From NCBI GenBank assembly GCA_951799425.1, contig OX637403.1:25882811-25946810 (forward strand): 64,000 nt of DNA. Reading direction: 5' to 3'. Positions 12,501-23,500 of this stretch are shown here, piece after piece. The translations under genes and the position numbers were made by a program. The notes beneath the pieces are model-generated. The model saw only the letters and a program-made list of their open reading frames with translations, had not been told where the DNA came from and searched no databases. Positions within the stretch are counted from its first letter, which is position 1. Every line of letters begins with the position of its first letter. The DNA comes from Ilex aquifolium (lineage: Eukaryota > Streptophyta > Magnoliopsida > Aquifoliales > Aquifoliaceae).

Positions 12501-15500
12501 TTGTCGGCGATGAGCTCAAGTCACACATGGAGGAAGGTGTGAAGAAAGCTTGATCTCCCGTGAAAAGATCAAAGCTCGCTAGACTTGGATATATAGTTAA
12601 GAGTCTCTCCACCCATTGCCAATTAGTTTTGGGTTGGATGCGTTTAACATAAATATCTACAATGACATAACAACATTGAGAGATTTCAAACGAAGTTGCG
12701 GAAATCAAAACTGCAACTGCATCATACAACATTCCTTAGCCATGACAAGCATGTTAATTTACCTATATTCCTACATATTGTATCCTTATAAAACAAGAGT
12801 AACAAAAAAAGCATCCAAGGACATTCATTACTTTGAAAGAACTGAACTACCCATGTGTTTCACAAAAGTTCATGAACCTCATTACACAAGCAGTATCTAC
12901 ATCCAAAAAGAAGTTCTCCACATTCAAATTTAAATTGTCCGACATCACTTGATAAGAAATTCTTTTCACAAATTAAAATTAAAAGTTTTAGAAAGGATAT
13001 ATTAAATAACAAAAATGCCAAAAAAAAACATAGCACACAGAATTTATGACTTGAGCATCTCCTTTGGAAGAGAACACCCAATAGTTTATTTGGCACATCC
13101 ATTGCTTCCAATTATTCAGACATTCAAATACACGTAAATCTATGCATAACATTAAATTTAAAAAATTCATATAATTGCCCAGAAAAAATGTCTGTATCAT
13201 TCCTTACTACTGTAAAGAACTGAAAAAAAAAAACCACAAGAAAAAGCAAAGTTGCATCTGCACTACATCTTAACTTAGCATTACACATAGATGGACTTAC
13301 AATCATATCTGGCAAAGGAATCTTTATTTTTGTGAGCATAATTTCACAATTATAGGCTCTGCGCAAGTCAACCTGAAAAAGGAAACATAAAAAATTTATA
13401 ACCACAACTGAACCAAAAAGCTCAAGTACTTGTGAAATATGTTCATTAATGTTCTACAAAGGGGATGAGTAGGTTATGAATTATTAGTTTTCCCTGTTCA
13501 TTGGTCCTTAAATCTTGTTGTTCCAGTTTGAAGTCCAAAAATCCCAGTAAGAAATTGGACGAACCCCGTTGAATGGAGTAAGGGATGACTGAATTGAGTT
13601 ATTGAGTTGATGAGTTACTGAGTTCATGAGTCTTCCATGTATTATTTCAGTCCCCGGTCGATATTTAACGGTCAATAATGTTAGCTCTGGCTAATATGAC
13701 TATCTTGCTTCCTCTTACTGGTCATCATACCAATTAAGCAATCAAATTCAAGTTGCAATAAGGAGATTATAGCCAATGCATACGATGTGCCAATACCCAG
13801 TAATAACCTAATATTGTTGCACAGCTGGAATTGTGATGCTTAAGCACATATGAAGGTATCTCTTATATTATTAACATCAAAATCAGCTTTGAAGTTTCAC
13901 AAGCAAATTGCAAATGTTAAGAGAACCCTAGTACACGAGGCTCCCACCGCTGTAAGGTCTGGGGAGAGTCATATGTAAGCAGCTTTACCCCCATATGCAA
14001 AGAGGTTGTTTCGCCTAGCGCCCAAATCACAATGGAACAACCTTACCGTTGAGCCAAGGCCACCCTCAACTTGCAAATGTTGACTAGTAAATTTTTTTTT
14101 TTGCACAATATACAAAAAATTACACAGTCCATGATCATGATTTTCTAATCTCTAGATAATCACAATTTTCAGAAAACTTAGTTCCAAAATCTTGTTTCCT
14201 TAAAGCTTCATATTAGTCAGACATACTTGATATTGTACTTGAGGACTTTCAAATACTGTAGAGGCCTCAATCAGATCCATAAAGAGTTCATTATTTGAGA
14301 TGATACAATGATGGGTTTGTTTTGTATTGTTCTGTACTTGTCAGGAATTAACAGCACAAAAAACTATATAAAAAAGAAACTTATGGTCAGAATTTGGTGC
14401 CAAAAAAAATCAAGCAAGAGATTACTGATTTTTCCATCCTACACTTAGCTGATGCTGGAAATACAAGTTTTTATGGAGCAAAGTTGAGTTCTATATCAGA
14501 TATAAAATATTACATCACCAAAGAGATGCAGACGAAATTTTAAGCACGTGGATTGGCATATATTTGCCTTGAGATTCTGATGCAACTAAAAATACCCCTG
14601 CAGTAGGCTCCAGAAAACCAGCACAAAAGATTCAATTATTTTTTAAAACCATTTACAGAAAATCAAACCCCATATGATCATGAAATGCACCTACTCCACA
14701 TTATTAACAGCAATGAAATTGAAAAAACATTTTTCCATACATCAGATTGTTCTCATCTCAACTCAGTATGTGTAAACAGATCATTAGCATTATCTCACGT
14801 CAAACCACATGCTGCAAGTGTAAACATAGATGGACATGCTAAAAAATAACAGAATACTGAGCAAAAAGAAAAATCAAAAGCGTAATCCACTTGCCAATTG
14901 CACTTTATCTGGTTTGTTTATTTTCGAACCACGTCGGCCTCCACCCTTGTCACTGGCATCTGAAGCAGAAGCTGCTGAGAACAGACTTTCAAGCTCTGAT
15001 ATATCAATTTCAGGAGCCCTACCAAGAACTTTCATCATGTGACATCAGAATTTTACTAGCCATCCCAAGCAAAACAAAAACCCTTAAGTTTAATAATAAA
15101 TGGCATCATGTAACAAGTCAAGCACCAGAATTCTACAGGAGAAACAATGGAAGCAAAGGAAATCAATGATTAACTATATAAAGACTTCACTAAGTCTTTT
15201 GCCGAGGAATCCCAAGGAGCATACTATGGTGAACCACAAAGCTAGAAATGGCAAACAAAGCATCACCACAGGAAATGAATATTTGATTTAAGAAACATTA
15301 ATGGAACGATTCATGAATTTGCACAAAAAGGTTCTGCACTATCTAAAAAAAGTTTCAAATCCACATACCTTGACTGATTTTCCTGTTTTTGAGAATCAGC
15401 CCATAAACTTCCCTGCATTGCACGTGTAACTTTCACCCAGTGTAAAGGCTTTAATGAAGCTCTCTTGGGGGGAATTGAAGAGCCCGCAGAAACTCGACCT

Positions 15501-18482
15501 TTTCCATGACTGGTTAATCCCAAAGAGGTTCTTCCCCTTCCAGTTGCAGGAGCTGGCGGGGGTGGGGCATTGGGACCCTTTGCTCCAGGTGGTGGGGGCG
15601 GACCTGGTGCTACACCATAACCTGGAGGTGGAGGAGGGGCACTAGGAGGCTTTGATACGTGTGGGGGAGCTGGAGGAACCGAACCTTGTCGAGGGCCTCC
15701 TGGAGGAGGTGGAGGTGGTGGTGTCCTAGTGATGGTGGTGGTAGCACTAGTTTTATGCCCTACAGGAGGTGGAGGAGGGGGTGGCGGACCTAGTGGCCTA
15801 TTAGTAGTAGCAGTGCCAGTGGATGGTAGTCGTGGCAGTGGTGGAGGAGGAGGTGGTGTTGGGGGAGAGGGCTGACTGAATGTAGAGGAACGAGGGGGTG
15901 GCAGTGGAGGGCCCTTAGAAGAGATGGAAGGGGGAGGTGGTGGTGGTGGAGGGCCCTTAGAAGAGATGGAAGGGGGAGGTGGCGGTGGTGGTGGAGGGCC
16001 CTTAGAAGAGATGGAAGGGGGAGGTGGCGGTGGTGGTGGAGGGCCCTTAGAAGAGATGAAAGGTGGAGGTGGAAGTGGAGGTGGAGGTGGCGGTGGTGGT
16101 GGAGGGCCCTTAGAAGAGATGGAAGGTGGAGGTGGAGGTGGCGGTGGCGGTGGCGGTGGGCCCTTAGAAGAGATGGAAGGGGGAGGTGGCGGTGGTGGTG
16201 GTGGAGGAGGTGGAAGTCTTTTTTGTGAGGTAGATAGAGGTGGAGGTGGAAGAGGTGGTGGTGGTGGAGGAAATCTAATTGAATTAATAGGGGGAGGTGG
16301 TGGAGGCGGAGGAAGAGGTGGTGGAGACCCTTTACTAGAACTAACAGAGTTAGGTGGAAGTGGAGGTGGAGTAGGTATATGAGGTGGAGATCCTCTACTA
16401 GAATTACTAATAGGAGGTGGAGGAGGAGGTGGTGGAGGCGGCGGAGTTCCTCTACTAAAACTAATAGAGTGAGGTAGAGGTGGAGGTGAAGGTGGTTGAG
16501 GGACACTTTTACAAGAAACAGCAGAAGAAGGTACTGAAGACGGTGGAGATGGGGGTGAACAGGGTGGAATTTCTTTATTTGGAACTGAGGATTGTAGATG
16601 AAGAGATGAGGAAACAGGTTCAACTGGCAATATATTTGAAGATGATAAAGCAACATTTACATCACTTTGACTATCAGTTTCAGAGGGAGAAAGAACTGAC
16701 TCTAAAGTCTCTGATATTAATGGCTTCAATGGATCCTCAGAAGGCTTGAGATCAAATGCTTCACCTGAAGCAGGATCCTGGGACAAGGGATCATCTAGGA
16801 AATTCATCCCTGATACAGCAGCATATGTTAGGTTATTAACCTTTTCAGAGTCCAGAAAGTCCAGACTATCAGCAATACTAGATGCATTGTTTTCTTCTTC
16901 GGAGTCAAAAGGTGATGAACATGTACTTGGTCTACTTTGTAATATAGACAACTCTTTCGCATCATTCAAGACAGAAAGTTGCTTAAGTAACCATAAAGCG
17001 GTATCATCACCACTATCAACCCATTCAACTCCATTGAAAAGTTCTTGAACCCGGGAGAAAGCTTCAATTGGCAATCCACCTTTCTCCTCACCATTTAAAG
17101 TCGCAGTTGGAGCTTTTGGGGGAGACATACTCTCAACCTCACCAAAAAGAACCTGAACATTGGAAAAATGATTTTTTTTTTATGAGATATGTGGGTGACA
17201 TAGACATATTAATCAACAGCTAAATATAGTTTTCTGTGAAATATCCACCTCAGCTCGAAAGCCTTTCGGATATCGCGCCTTTGAATCCCAAAGAATGTCC
17301 AAGTTCTCATAGTTTAGCATCAAGATGTTGGATCGAACAAAAGCAGTATTGAACATTATACGAAACATCATAACTTCCCTTTCAGGATCCAAATCTAAAT
17401 GGACGCACTCCATGACAACATCCCCTTGCACCAAACATTGAATATCAATCTTAATCACATCACTGTCCTTCTGCAATCAAGAATCAGAAAAAAGAAAGAA
17501 CATATGTCAGCACCCACTTATACGAGTAGGACAGTAGAAGCTTGTATCATATGCTTCCTGAAAAAGTAAAACTTATTACCTGCCGGTAATGGCGAAGACT
17601 TCTACTTTTCTTGGGCATGGAATATATCATTTGGGTTGACAGCCCACCCTTGCTAAGGAGATTTCTACCAAAAATACGGACAAATGGCCGGCATCCATTT
17701 TGAGTGTCAAACCTTGGAATAGCACGTAAAATAAGACAATCAAGCGAAAGAGTTCGTTCAGGAGGAGGCCATTCGGGAGATATATTTCTTCTTGATATGT
17801 ACTGGAGGTAACGAAGCTGAGAAGGAAATGGGTTTAGTGGTGACAATAGTTGTAACAAACCTTGAGGAGCCTCTCGATAAACCATTTCAAGAATCCTTTT
17901 TTCTCCACTATGCAACTTTCTAAATATCAACAAGCTAGCTAAAAGCAAAGCCAAAAGCGACCAACCACCTCTCTCACAGTGAAGCAAAATAACGTTCTGG
18001 TGATTCCCACGGGCAAGCCAACTCTCACAGACACACAGAAAGTGATTGATCAAAGAAAATGGTAGGATGGGACACCCCTCATACTGTCGTGGATAATCCA
18101 TGACTGTAACATCATACTGACACAAAATTTCTGCGAACTGGCTCCTTTTCTCGCCCTCTCGGAAATTGAATGCAAGAAAGCATGACTCAGGTAATTCTTC
18201 ATGTAATTCGGTTATGATTTCGTGCAGATAAAGTTGGTATATTCCCTCGGGCAAAACTTCCGTTGAAAAGCAAGAATCAAAAACTGCAGAAACACAAAAA
18301 AACACAAACACACAAAACAAATGAAAATGAAAATGTGTATATTAACATTCATCACCAAATATAGATATAAACCATAGTAGCATCAAAATTAAGCATGAAT
18401 CTTTCATACCATATACTCTACCAACAAATTCAAGCAAGCCATCTGGAGGTCTTCTGTAAAAGAATCTACTGAGGAGGGACAT
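578..18482 (-). CDS. FH14: Class II formin, FH14 type (PTEN-like + C2 + FH1 + FH2), 17 coding exons
   Basis: Actin-nucleating formin acting on actin filaments and microtubules in the cytoplasm (family knowledge). Exons on the minus strand: 18482-18410, 18283-17580, 17470-17249, 17152-15369, 15018-14895, 13372-13301, 10220-10122, 6938-6897, 6808-6728, 6635-6585, 6502-6421, 6318-6224, 5671-5600, 5474-5358, 2829-2761, 2678-2612, 768-578. They sum to 3945 nt in one frame, 1314 aa. The start MSLLSRFF is typical of FH14. Residues ~1-195 are PTEN-like with the loop HCERGGWS; the catalytic Arg of HCxxGxxR is absent, so the phosphatase is probably dead, as in other plant class II formins. A C2-like part follows to ~335. 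A proline-rich FH1 spans ~530-870 and FH2 ~904-1290, with LHWVKV and [18 protein letters not shown]. The tail is Lys/Glu-rich. All introns are GT-AG except one GC-AG. Introns hold TRIM and SINE insertions. Confidence 0.95.
769..2611 (-). other. Last intron of the formin, with poly-C tract and TRIM copies
   Basis: Non-coding. It holds a 19-base C run at 1318-1336, a TRIM-like fragment in minus orientation at about 1441-1640 (with a TTGGTATTAAAG primer-site relic) and a fuller TRIM at about 1955-2306. No coding sequence is recognised. Confidence 0.7.
1955..2306 (+). mobile_element. TRIM element (miniature LTR retrotransposon)
   Basis: Two direct repeats of about 105 bp (about 1955-2064 and 2199-2306) share the CTTGTATCC, TTTATATGCTTAA, TCTCTCCAC and CAATTGGTTTTGG blocks. 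They flank a non-coding interior of about 135 bp. The interior starts with TGGTATCAAAGC at 2065, close to the tRNA-iMet primer-binding site (TGGTATCAGAGC) of plant TRIM and Copia elements. There is no coding capacity. It sits in the last intron of the formin. Ends are approximate and the LTRs are diverged. Confidence 0.7.
2830..5357 (-). other. Formin intron, 2.5 kb
   Basis: Intron between exons 5474-5358 and 2829-2761. A 155-codon open frame on the plus strand (4446-4913) shows no recognisable domain, has no support from splice structure, and is antisense inside the intron. I treat it as chance. Otherwise nothing is recognised. Confidence 0.5.
8647..8744 (-). mobile_element. TRIM LTR with adjacent tRNA-like interior
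   Basis: The minus strand reads TGTATCCCACATGGG and ends TTGAATGCTTTAACA, with the internal blocks GAGACCTCTTTACTCATTG and TCAATTG matching the TRIM LTRs at 2 kb and 12 kb. The adjoining sequence (about 8745-8850, minus strand) carries a B-box-like GGTTCGAGCCC and an A-box-like CGCCGAGTGGTAGAA. It is therefore tRNA-like, but it does not fold into a credible full tRNA. A related minus-oriented copy lies at about 9590-9706. Confidence 0.5.
10099..10120 (-). repeat. (CT)n microsatellite touching a 5' splice site
   Basis: The minus-strand intron begins GTA followed by about ten CT units, directly after the AAG at the end of the formin exon 10220-10122. The repeat replaces most of the usual donor context beyond +4. 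Confidence 0.85.
11868..12649 (+). mobile_element. TRIM array: three LTRs, two interiors, one LTR split by an insertion
   Basis: LTR1 is 11868-11953 (TGTGAAGAGAGC to TTTAACA), followed by the primer site TGGTATCAGAG. LTR2 starts at 12088 (TGTGAAGAGAGCTTGATC) and is interrupted at about 12140-12370 by unrelated sequence. It resumes before a second primer site, TGGTATTAGAG (about 12419). LTR3 is 12538-12649 (TGTGAAGAAAGCTTGATC to TTTAACA). TAAA flanks both outer ends, consistent with a short target duplication. The interiors are non-coding. It lies in the formin intron between exons 13372-13301 and 10220-10122. Confidence 0.75.
13919..14070 (-). mobile_element. Au-type SINE
   Basis: Read on the minus strand, the element begins GAGGGTGGCCTTGGCTCAAC with an A-box-like GGCTCAACGGTA. 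It contains CAACCTCTTTGCAT and GGTAAAGCTGCTTACAT, and ends GGGAGCCTCGTGTACTAGGG. This is the arrangement of the plant Au SINE (tRNA-derived head plus a conserved tail). An 11-bp direct repeat TTGCAAATGTT flanks it at 13908-13918 and 14071-14081. It lies in the formin intron between exons 15018-14895 and 13372-13301. The B box is degenerate, so it is probably inactive. Confidence 0.92.
15900..16240 (-). repeat. In-frame tandem repeat coding the FH1 polyproline blocks
   Basis: Six to seven imperfect units of about 45-65 bp. Each codes a run of prolines followed by SISSKG (one unit has FISSKG), lying inside the large FH1 exon of the formin. On the plus strand each unit contains GGGCCCTTAGAAGAGATGGA. 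Units differ in the number of GGT/GGA triplets, as expected from slippage. Long overlapping ORFs in the other frames here (Gly-rich on plus, His/Leu-rich on minus) are artefacts of this composition. Confidence 0.9.
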
Positions 18483-18956
18483 TCTTTGCCAATAATATTA
18501 CAACTGGGTCTATCCCAATACGCCACAACCTAAAGAAAGTGAATCCAAAAATGAGATTTTAATGTACAACTCTCAAATACAATTAACAAATAAACTACTC
18601 TTTCGTTTGGTTACTGAGAAAATGATAGAAAAGAAAAGAAAAAATTGATACCGCATTCAGTACATCCGGTACTTAACATCAACTCATCAAAATACTAACC
18701 AACTAAAGCAATAATACTATTTCAGCTTTAGTTAAGCTGAATAATTTCCATTTTCTGTAAACAAAACAACAAAACCAATGCACAAGATTCAAAATTTCAT
18801 TTATTTTCCTGAACTTTCTTGTGAATAAAACAAGGGAGGGTAAAGTGAAGTTCTGCAGATACAGAAACAAACCCATGAATATAAGAACTTGTTCAAAGCC
18901 AATGCTCAGCAAGCACAACAAACTAGGTTTACTAATACACACGGACACACGTACAT

Positions 18957-19003
<47 letters not shown>

Positions 19004-19170
19004 CAGACAAGGGGGGAGAGAGAAAATTTGAATTGAAAGAACCTGAGCTCTGCGGCTGTGGAATTACAGGAGGAACCGGAGATTCCGGTGAATTGTCGAC
19101 TGATTAGCTTTCGTATCCACCGGAAATCATAGGTTTGGACCGGTGAGTTTCATTGTGGGGGTGAAGCTTT
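18483..19170 (-). other. Formin 5' untranslated exons and first intron
   Basis: Just upstream of the formin ATG (18482) a non-coding exon runs to 18529, preceded by an acceptor (TTTCTTTAG). A plausible first non-coding exon ends at 19043 with GAGCTCAG followed by GT. Its 5' limit is not visible and 19170 is a guess. The intron between them holds a (GA/CT)n microsatellite at 18960-18997. CT-rich leader introns are common in plant formins and other housekeeping genes. This is inference from splice signals only. Confidence 0.5.
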
Positions 19171-19879
19171 ACCTTCGAGTTTGGAATTTCAAGTTTCAAA
19201 GTCTCAATTGGGAATTTTAATATTTCTTTTTCTTTTGGAAAAATTACACTTTATACCTCTAAATATTTAAGAATTTTTACTTTATACCTTTAAAGAATAA
19301 ATTTTTTACATTTTATTTCAATATATTAAAAGTATTAATACGTGGGAATACTAACTTCTCATTACAAGGGAACATTAACTCCGAGCAACCTTGTAGTGGT
19401 AGTCCAGTCATGTGCTGCAAAGGAGGCTGTCACCCCCCATCCAGTAGCATAGAATAGTTATTGTAGTTTAATGAATTACTATCCCTCTCTTGTACTTTAA
19501 ATTTCACCAGCAAAAAAAAAAGTTAATAGGATGATTTTTTGACAAATAGGCAACATAAATTAATATAAGGGCCACATTTTAATAATTTTAATATATTTTG
19601 GGTTCAACATAAAAAATTTAATTTTTAAGGGTATAAAATAAAAATCTTTAAATCTTTTAAAATGCAATGAAAAAAACCCCAAAATTGCACGCTCTACCAG
19701 TAGCTAATTGTCTATTTGGGTTTCTAAACTTGGACTTGAGGAATGGGCCAAACAAGTTCTGGGACCAAGTTAAACATGGCCACAACAACCCAAACTTGTA
19801 GGCCCAATTACAAGTTGAACCCAACATTGAGGCCCCAAACTTTCACTGGGATTGGGCCATATAAAAGCTCAACCTTTTT

Positions 19880-20700
19880 TCATACGGAAAATTATAAGCA
19901 TGTGCCTTTTAAACTACTTAATTGTGAGAAAATACCTTCACTAAAATCTTTTGTATATAATTACCTTTAACTTGAAATTTATTGTAATTAGGTACTCATT
20001 GGCAAATTTTCAAGTATTTTCTTCATTAAAATGCAATTTTCCTTATTTCAAGAGCTGTTAGTTTGTCAGTCCCATTTTTTATGGGATTTGATTTATTATA
20101 TTAATGGTTTCATAATTTAATGGATTGCAAATTTTGAAATTCAAAATTATAAATCAGATCGAATAAAACTTAACAGTTTGGCTCATATTTTTTCGACCTC
20201 AATATTTGAAATTCAATATTCCTTTACTCTGTAAATGTTTATGTTCTTCGTCAGCGACAAAATCTGCAACGTCCGTGTTCCTAATATTTTCAGATAAACA
20301 CATCACACACATGATCACCATTTGCAATTAAAGAAATTCAGGCAATTACAAACTACTCTTGCACAGTTTTATAGTGAGTAATCAAAATAGACAAATATTA
20401 AATTGTTGTTTCAACATAATTTTAACGTAATAGTTAACACTCACACTGTAACACCATAGTGAGCATTCACAATGTGACACCACATTTGCTTACCTGCACA
20501 ATGATACTGAAATTCGGTGATTGTTGTTTGATAATCGATGGTTGGAATGAATCTTACTCCGATGTCGGCAAAGTCAGAACAAACGCGACTGCTTCAACAT
20601 CTTCTCCATTTTTCGGAAAACTCCGATGTCGAAAAACTCAGAACACATGTGACTGTAAAAAAACATCTTATCCATTTTTCGGAAGCTTTTGTGTTTGATT
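19880..20700. repeat. Dispersed repeat, copy 1 (relative at 43.9 kb)
   Basis: The start shares a series of blocks with about 43885-44110, in the same order: ACGGAAAATT, GAGAAAATAC, AAGTA, GACAGTT/TCAGTCC and CATTTTTT.ATGGGATTTG. Both copies carry GTGTGACA-like motifs further on. The class of element is not clear and the ends are approximate. Confidence 0.35.
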
Positions 20701-21114
20701 TAGTTGAAAACTAAATGACTTTTGGGTGGTTTTTGTTTAAATGTTGAAATCCGTTCTAGGAGGTTTCTACGTCTTATTAATTGCCGAATTTTTGGGAGGT
20801 TATTGCATGAAATCCGGTATTTTCTGATTATATTCATTCCGCCCATTTGTATATCTATGTGGATATTTTGGTCCTTCCAAAAAAAAAGTATTTCTCTACA
20901 AAAAAAATTTTAACTGAACACTTTTTCCCTACAAAAACCTCTTTTTTCATAACTCAGTTTTTCTTCCTTTTTTTTTTTTTTGGTGCTTTTGAGTTGGAGC
21001 TAAGTAAATGCATAATCTATTAAAAAATAAAATTATAAAAAATAACAAAACATGAAAACTTTAGACGTATCAAAACTTTATTGGAAAAAAAAATAGAAGT
21101 GCCAAAAAATAATA

Positions 21115-21412
21115 CTCCCTCCGTTCCTAAATATCTGTCGTTTAAGGTTTTTGCACAGATATTAAGGAAGCTATTAAATAGCTCTAATATGAGTAAAAAA
21201 TAATTGCACAAGACTAAAATACTCTTATTCAATACGTATTGGGAAGGAAAAGAATATGAAAGACACTTAGCCTACACCTAATCTAATGCATTGAAGAGTT
21301 AAGGGTAAATTTGGAAGAAAAAATATTAATTATGCTTTGGTATCATGAAACGACAGATATTATGGAATAAACAAAAATGAGAAAAACGACAGATATTTAG
21401 GAACGGAAGGAG
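21115..21412. mobile_element. Stowaway MITE (Tc1/mariner type)
   Basis: The terminal inverted repeats start CTCCCTCCGTTCCTAAATAT and end ATATTTAGGAACGGAAGGAG, the hallmark of plant Stowaway elements. TA dinucleotides flank both ends (21113-21114 and 21413-21414). The element is 298 bp and non-coding. ACGACAGATAT blocks extend the inverted repeats inward. Confidence 0.95.
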
Positions 21413-22162
21413 TAGTTTTTTTTGAATAAAAACTGTGCCGCGTCTCTTAGAATAAAAATTTTGATAAGACATTTTGGTCTATAAAACATTATTGATATTC
21501 ATTTCCCACATGTATAAACCACTGATGAAGCCAAAGAGAAGAGTTTGAGGAAACACTGATATCTCTCTCTGTTATATGTTGTGTACTCCAACTTTATGAA
21601 AATTAAAGATAACTTTATAATTTCTGGGGAATTGTGTGAAGACCTCGTGGTACTGTTTACCTTTTTTTTGCATGGGAACATCACTGCAGATATGGTTTGG
21701 TCACTTCTCAAGATCTGTAAGGAAAAAAGGAAAGAAAAGCTGCCACTTGATATTACCTCTAATCATTTCACTTCAATCAAACACAGCCAAAATTGGACTC
21801 TCATTTTTGTCCATGCGTTACTTTTTCTAGATGGGCTAGTAAATTTTTTTATTATTATTTAAAATTATTAAAAGGGTACGTCAAGGGTCAATAACCAAGT
21901 TTAAAAAATTGTTTAAATTCGATTTGTTTAAAAAATAAATCGATCACGAGAATTTATATATAAACGAATCGGGTATTTCAAGCTCGTTTTCTAAACGAGT
22001 CTAAAAAAATATTCTAGTTCGATTTGTTTTGAAAACGAACTAAGCATGAATAAGTCTAAAACGAGTCGAACCTGAGTTAAACTTCAGTAATTCGATTCAA
22101 TTATTAGTCTCGTACATACAACACATGTATTAGTTAAACTTGAATTTTATATGACAATTTAC

Positions 22163-22336
22163 GGAGCAATGCTATGTATCCCAAATCTCTAACCCAAATT
22201 TTCATCACAAATCAAAGAAGACCATTGGATCAGTGGGTTCCATTTAAAAAAGTTGATGAGACTCACTCATCCAATGGTCTCCTTTCATTTGGGATGAAAA
22301 TTTAGGTTAGAAATTTGGGATACATAATATTTCCCG
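22163..22336. mobile_element. Hairpin MITE, 174 bp
   Basis: The two arms are near-complete inverted repeats of about 75 bp (CTATGTATCCCAAAT... and ...ATTTGGGATACATAAT; GACCATTGGAT and ATCCAATGGTC in the middle). The direct repeat AATTTAC flanks it at 22156-22162 and 22337-22343, possibly 8 bp if the next G is counted. That length is closest to hAT target duplications. There is no coding capacity. Confidence 0.85.
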
Positions 22337-22665
22337 AATTTACGTGTTAATTCGTTTTTCTAAATCACTAAATTAATTCTTTCATATTCGCAATTGCTTG
22401 TTGGGCTCAGTAAATGTTGCCACCTAATGAACAATGAAATTGTGCTTATCGTTTTTATATAACCAAATGATATGATGATCTCATTGTGATTGAAAATTAA
22501 CAGATTTATTTTTATTTAATAAAAATAATTATATCACATTATTTAGAACGGAGATTTAATATCCACATTTAAGTAAACATAATATTATTAGTTGTTAGTG
22601 ATACAATCCATCCTCTCAATAATAGCCACGTGGCAACTGTCCTCTTTTCACACCACTATGGGCGG

Positions 22666-22840
22666 TGAGCTTGATCGGAATATTGATGAAGGTGAACGCA
22701 TTGAACAATATAGAGACGAAAAGATTGTAAATATCGATATCGCACTTTAAGTAGGTGATGTAATTACTCGTATTTATAGTCTTGATGAAATAATGGCACG
22801 TGAATTAGTAGAATTTGAAGAGGATGTCGTAGGCATTGCT
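22666..22840 (+). pseudogene. atpA: Plastid atpA fragment in nuclear DNA, part 1
   Basis: The frame reads ERIEQY.., [25 protein letters not shown] and then VGIA. This is the N-terminal part of the chloroplast ATP synthase alpha subunit (usual plastid form: VGDGIARI.GLDEVMAGELVEFEEG). It differs from mitochondrial atp1, which lacks ELVEFEE. The copy is decayed: a CAA codon has become TAA, and several residues are changed. It stops abruptly at the Gly-Ile-Ala codons where an insertion begins, and it continues at 23501. It is a nuclear plastid insert, not a working gene. Confidence 0.8.
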
Positions 22841-23109
22841 AAGGGGATTTAGATCCCTTCCATTACTCATTCCCTTCCATTTCTTTTAATACAGTACTAG
22901 ATGAGTGATAAGTGTAAGATTTTGAATTTTAATGGATAAAATATTTTCTTTTTCATTTTGTTGTTGGTGGAGTGTTAACCATTATTAAGGAATTTTCTCA
23001 CACGGAAAAAATCTTGTCCATTAAAATTCAGAATCTTACACATATCACTCATCTAGACTGTATTGAGGGGAATTGAAAGGAATGAGTAATGGAGGGGATC
23101 TGAATCCTT
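22841..23109. mobile_element. Inverted-repeat MITE inside the atpA insert
   Basis: The arms at 22841-22943 and 23016-23109 are about 90% inverted repeats (AAGGGGATTTAGATCCC and its partner GGGGATCTGAATCCTT; CCATTACTCATTCC and GGAATGAGTAATGG; GATGAGTGATAAGTGTAAG and its partner). No coding capacity. Clean target duplications are not obvious: GCATTGCT on the left against GCACTGGG on the right. Confidence 0.75.
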
Positions 23110-23500
23110 GCACTGGGATTTGACTATGATACAGAAAAAAAAAAAATTGGTATTATACCTCAATTTACCATATTTGTGGTCACTTTTACTATATGTGTGG
23201 GTTATTTTGCCACTGTTGTAGTACCCTAAAAAATAGTTATCACAACAGTGATAAAAACATCAATAAATGTAATAAAAATACCCACAAATATGATAAATTA
23301 TTTTATACCAAAAATAAGTGATAAAAATAGTTACTATAAATGTGATAAAAACACTCATAACAATAGTAAAATTATCCACAAAAATAATAAATCATCTATA
23401 AAAAATAGTAAATTTTTTAATTATAAAATAATTCATTAAAATAATAAAAATTAGAGATATATAGTAACGAATGTATTTTTTCGGGGACCTTAGTCAAGTC

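Noticed and set aside
15790..16656. 288-codon His/Leu-rich frame (minus) and 152-codon Gly-rich frame (plus)
   Set aside because: Alternate readings of the proline-codon repeat of the formin FH1 exon.
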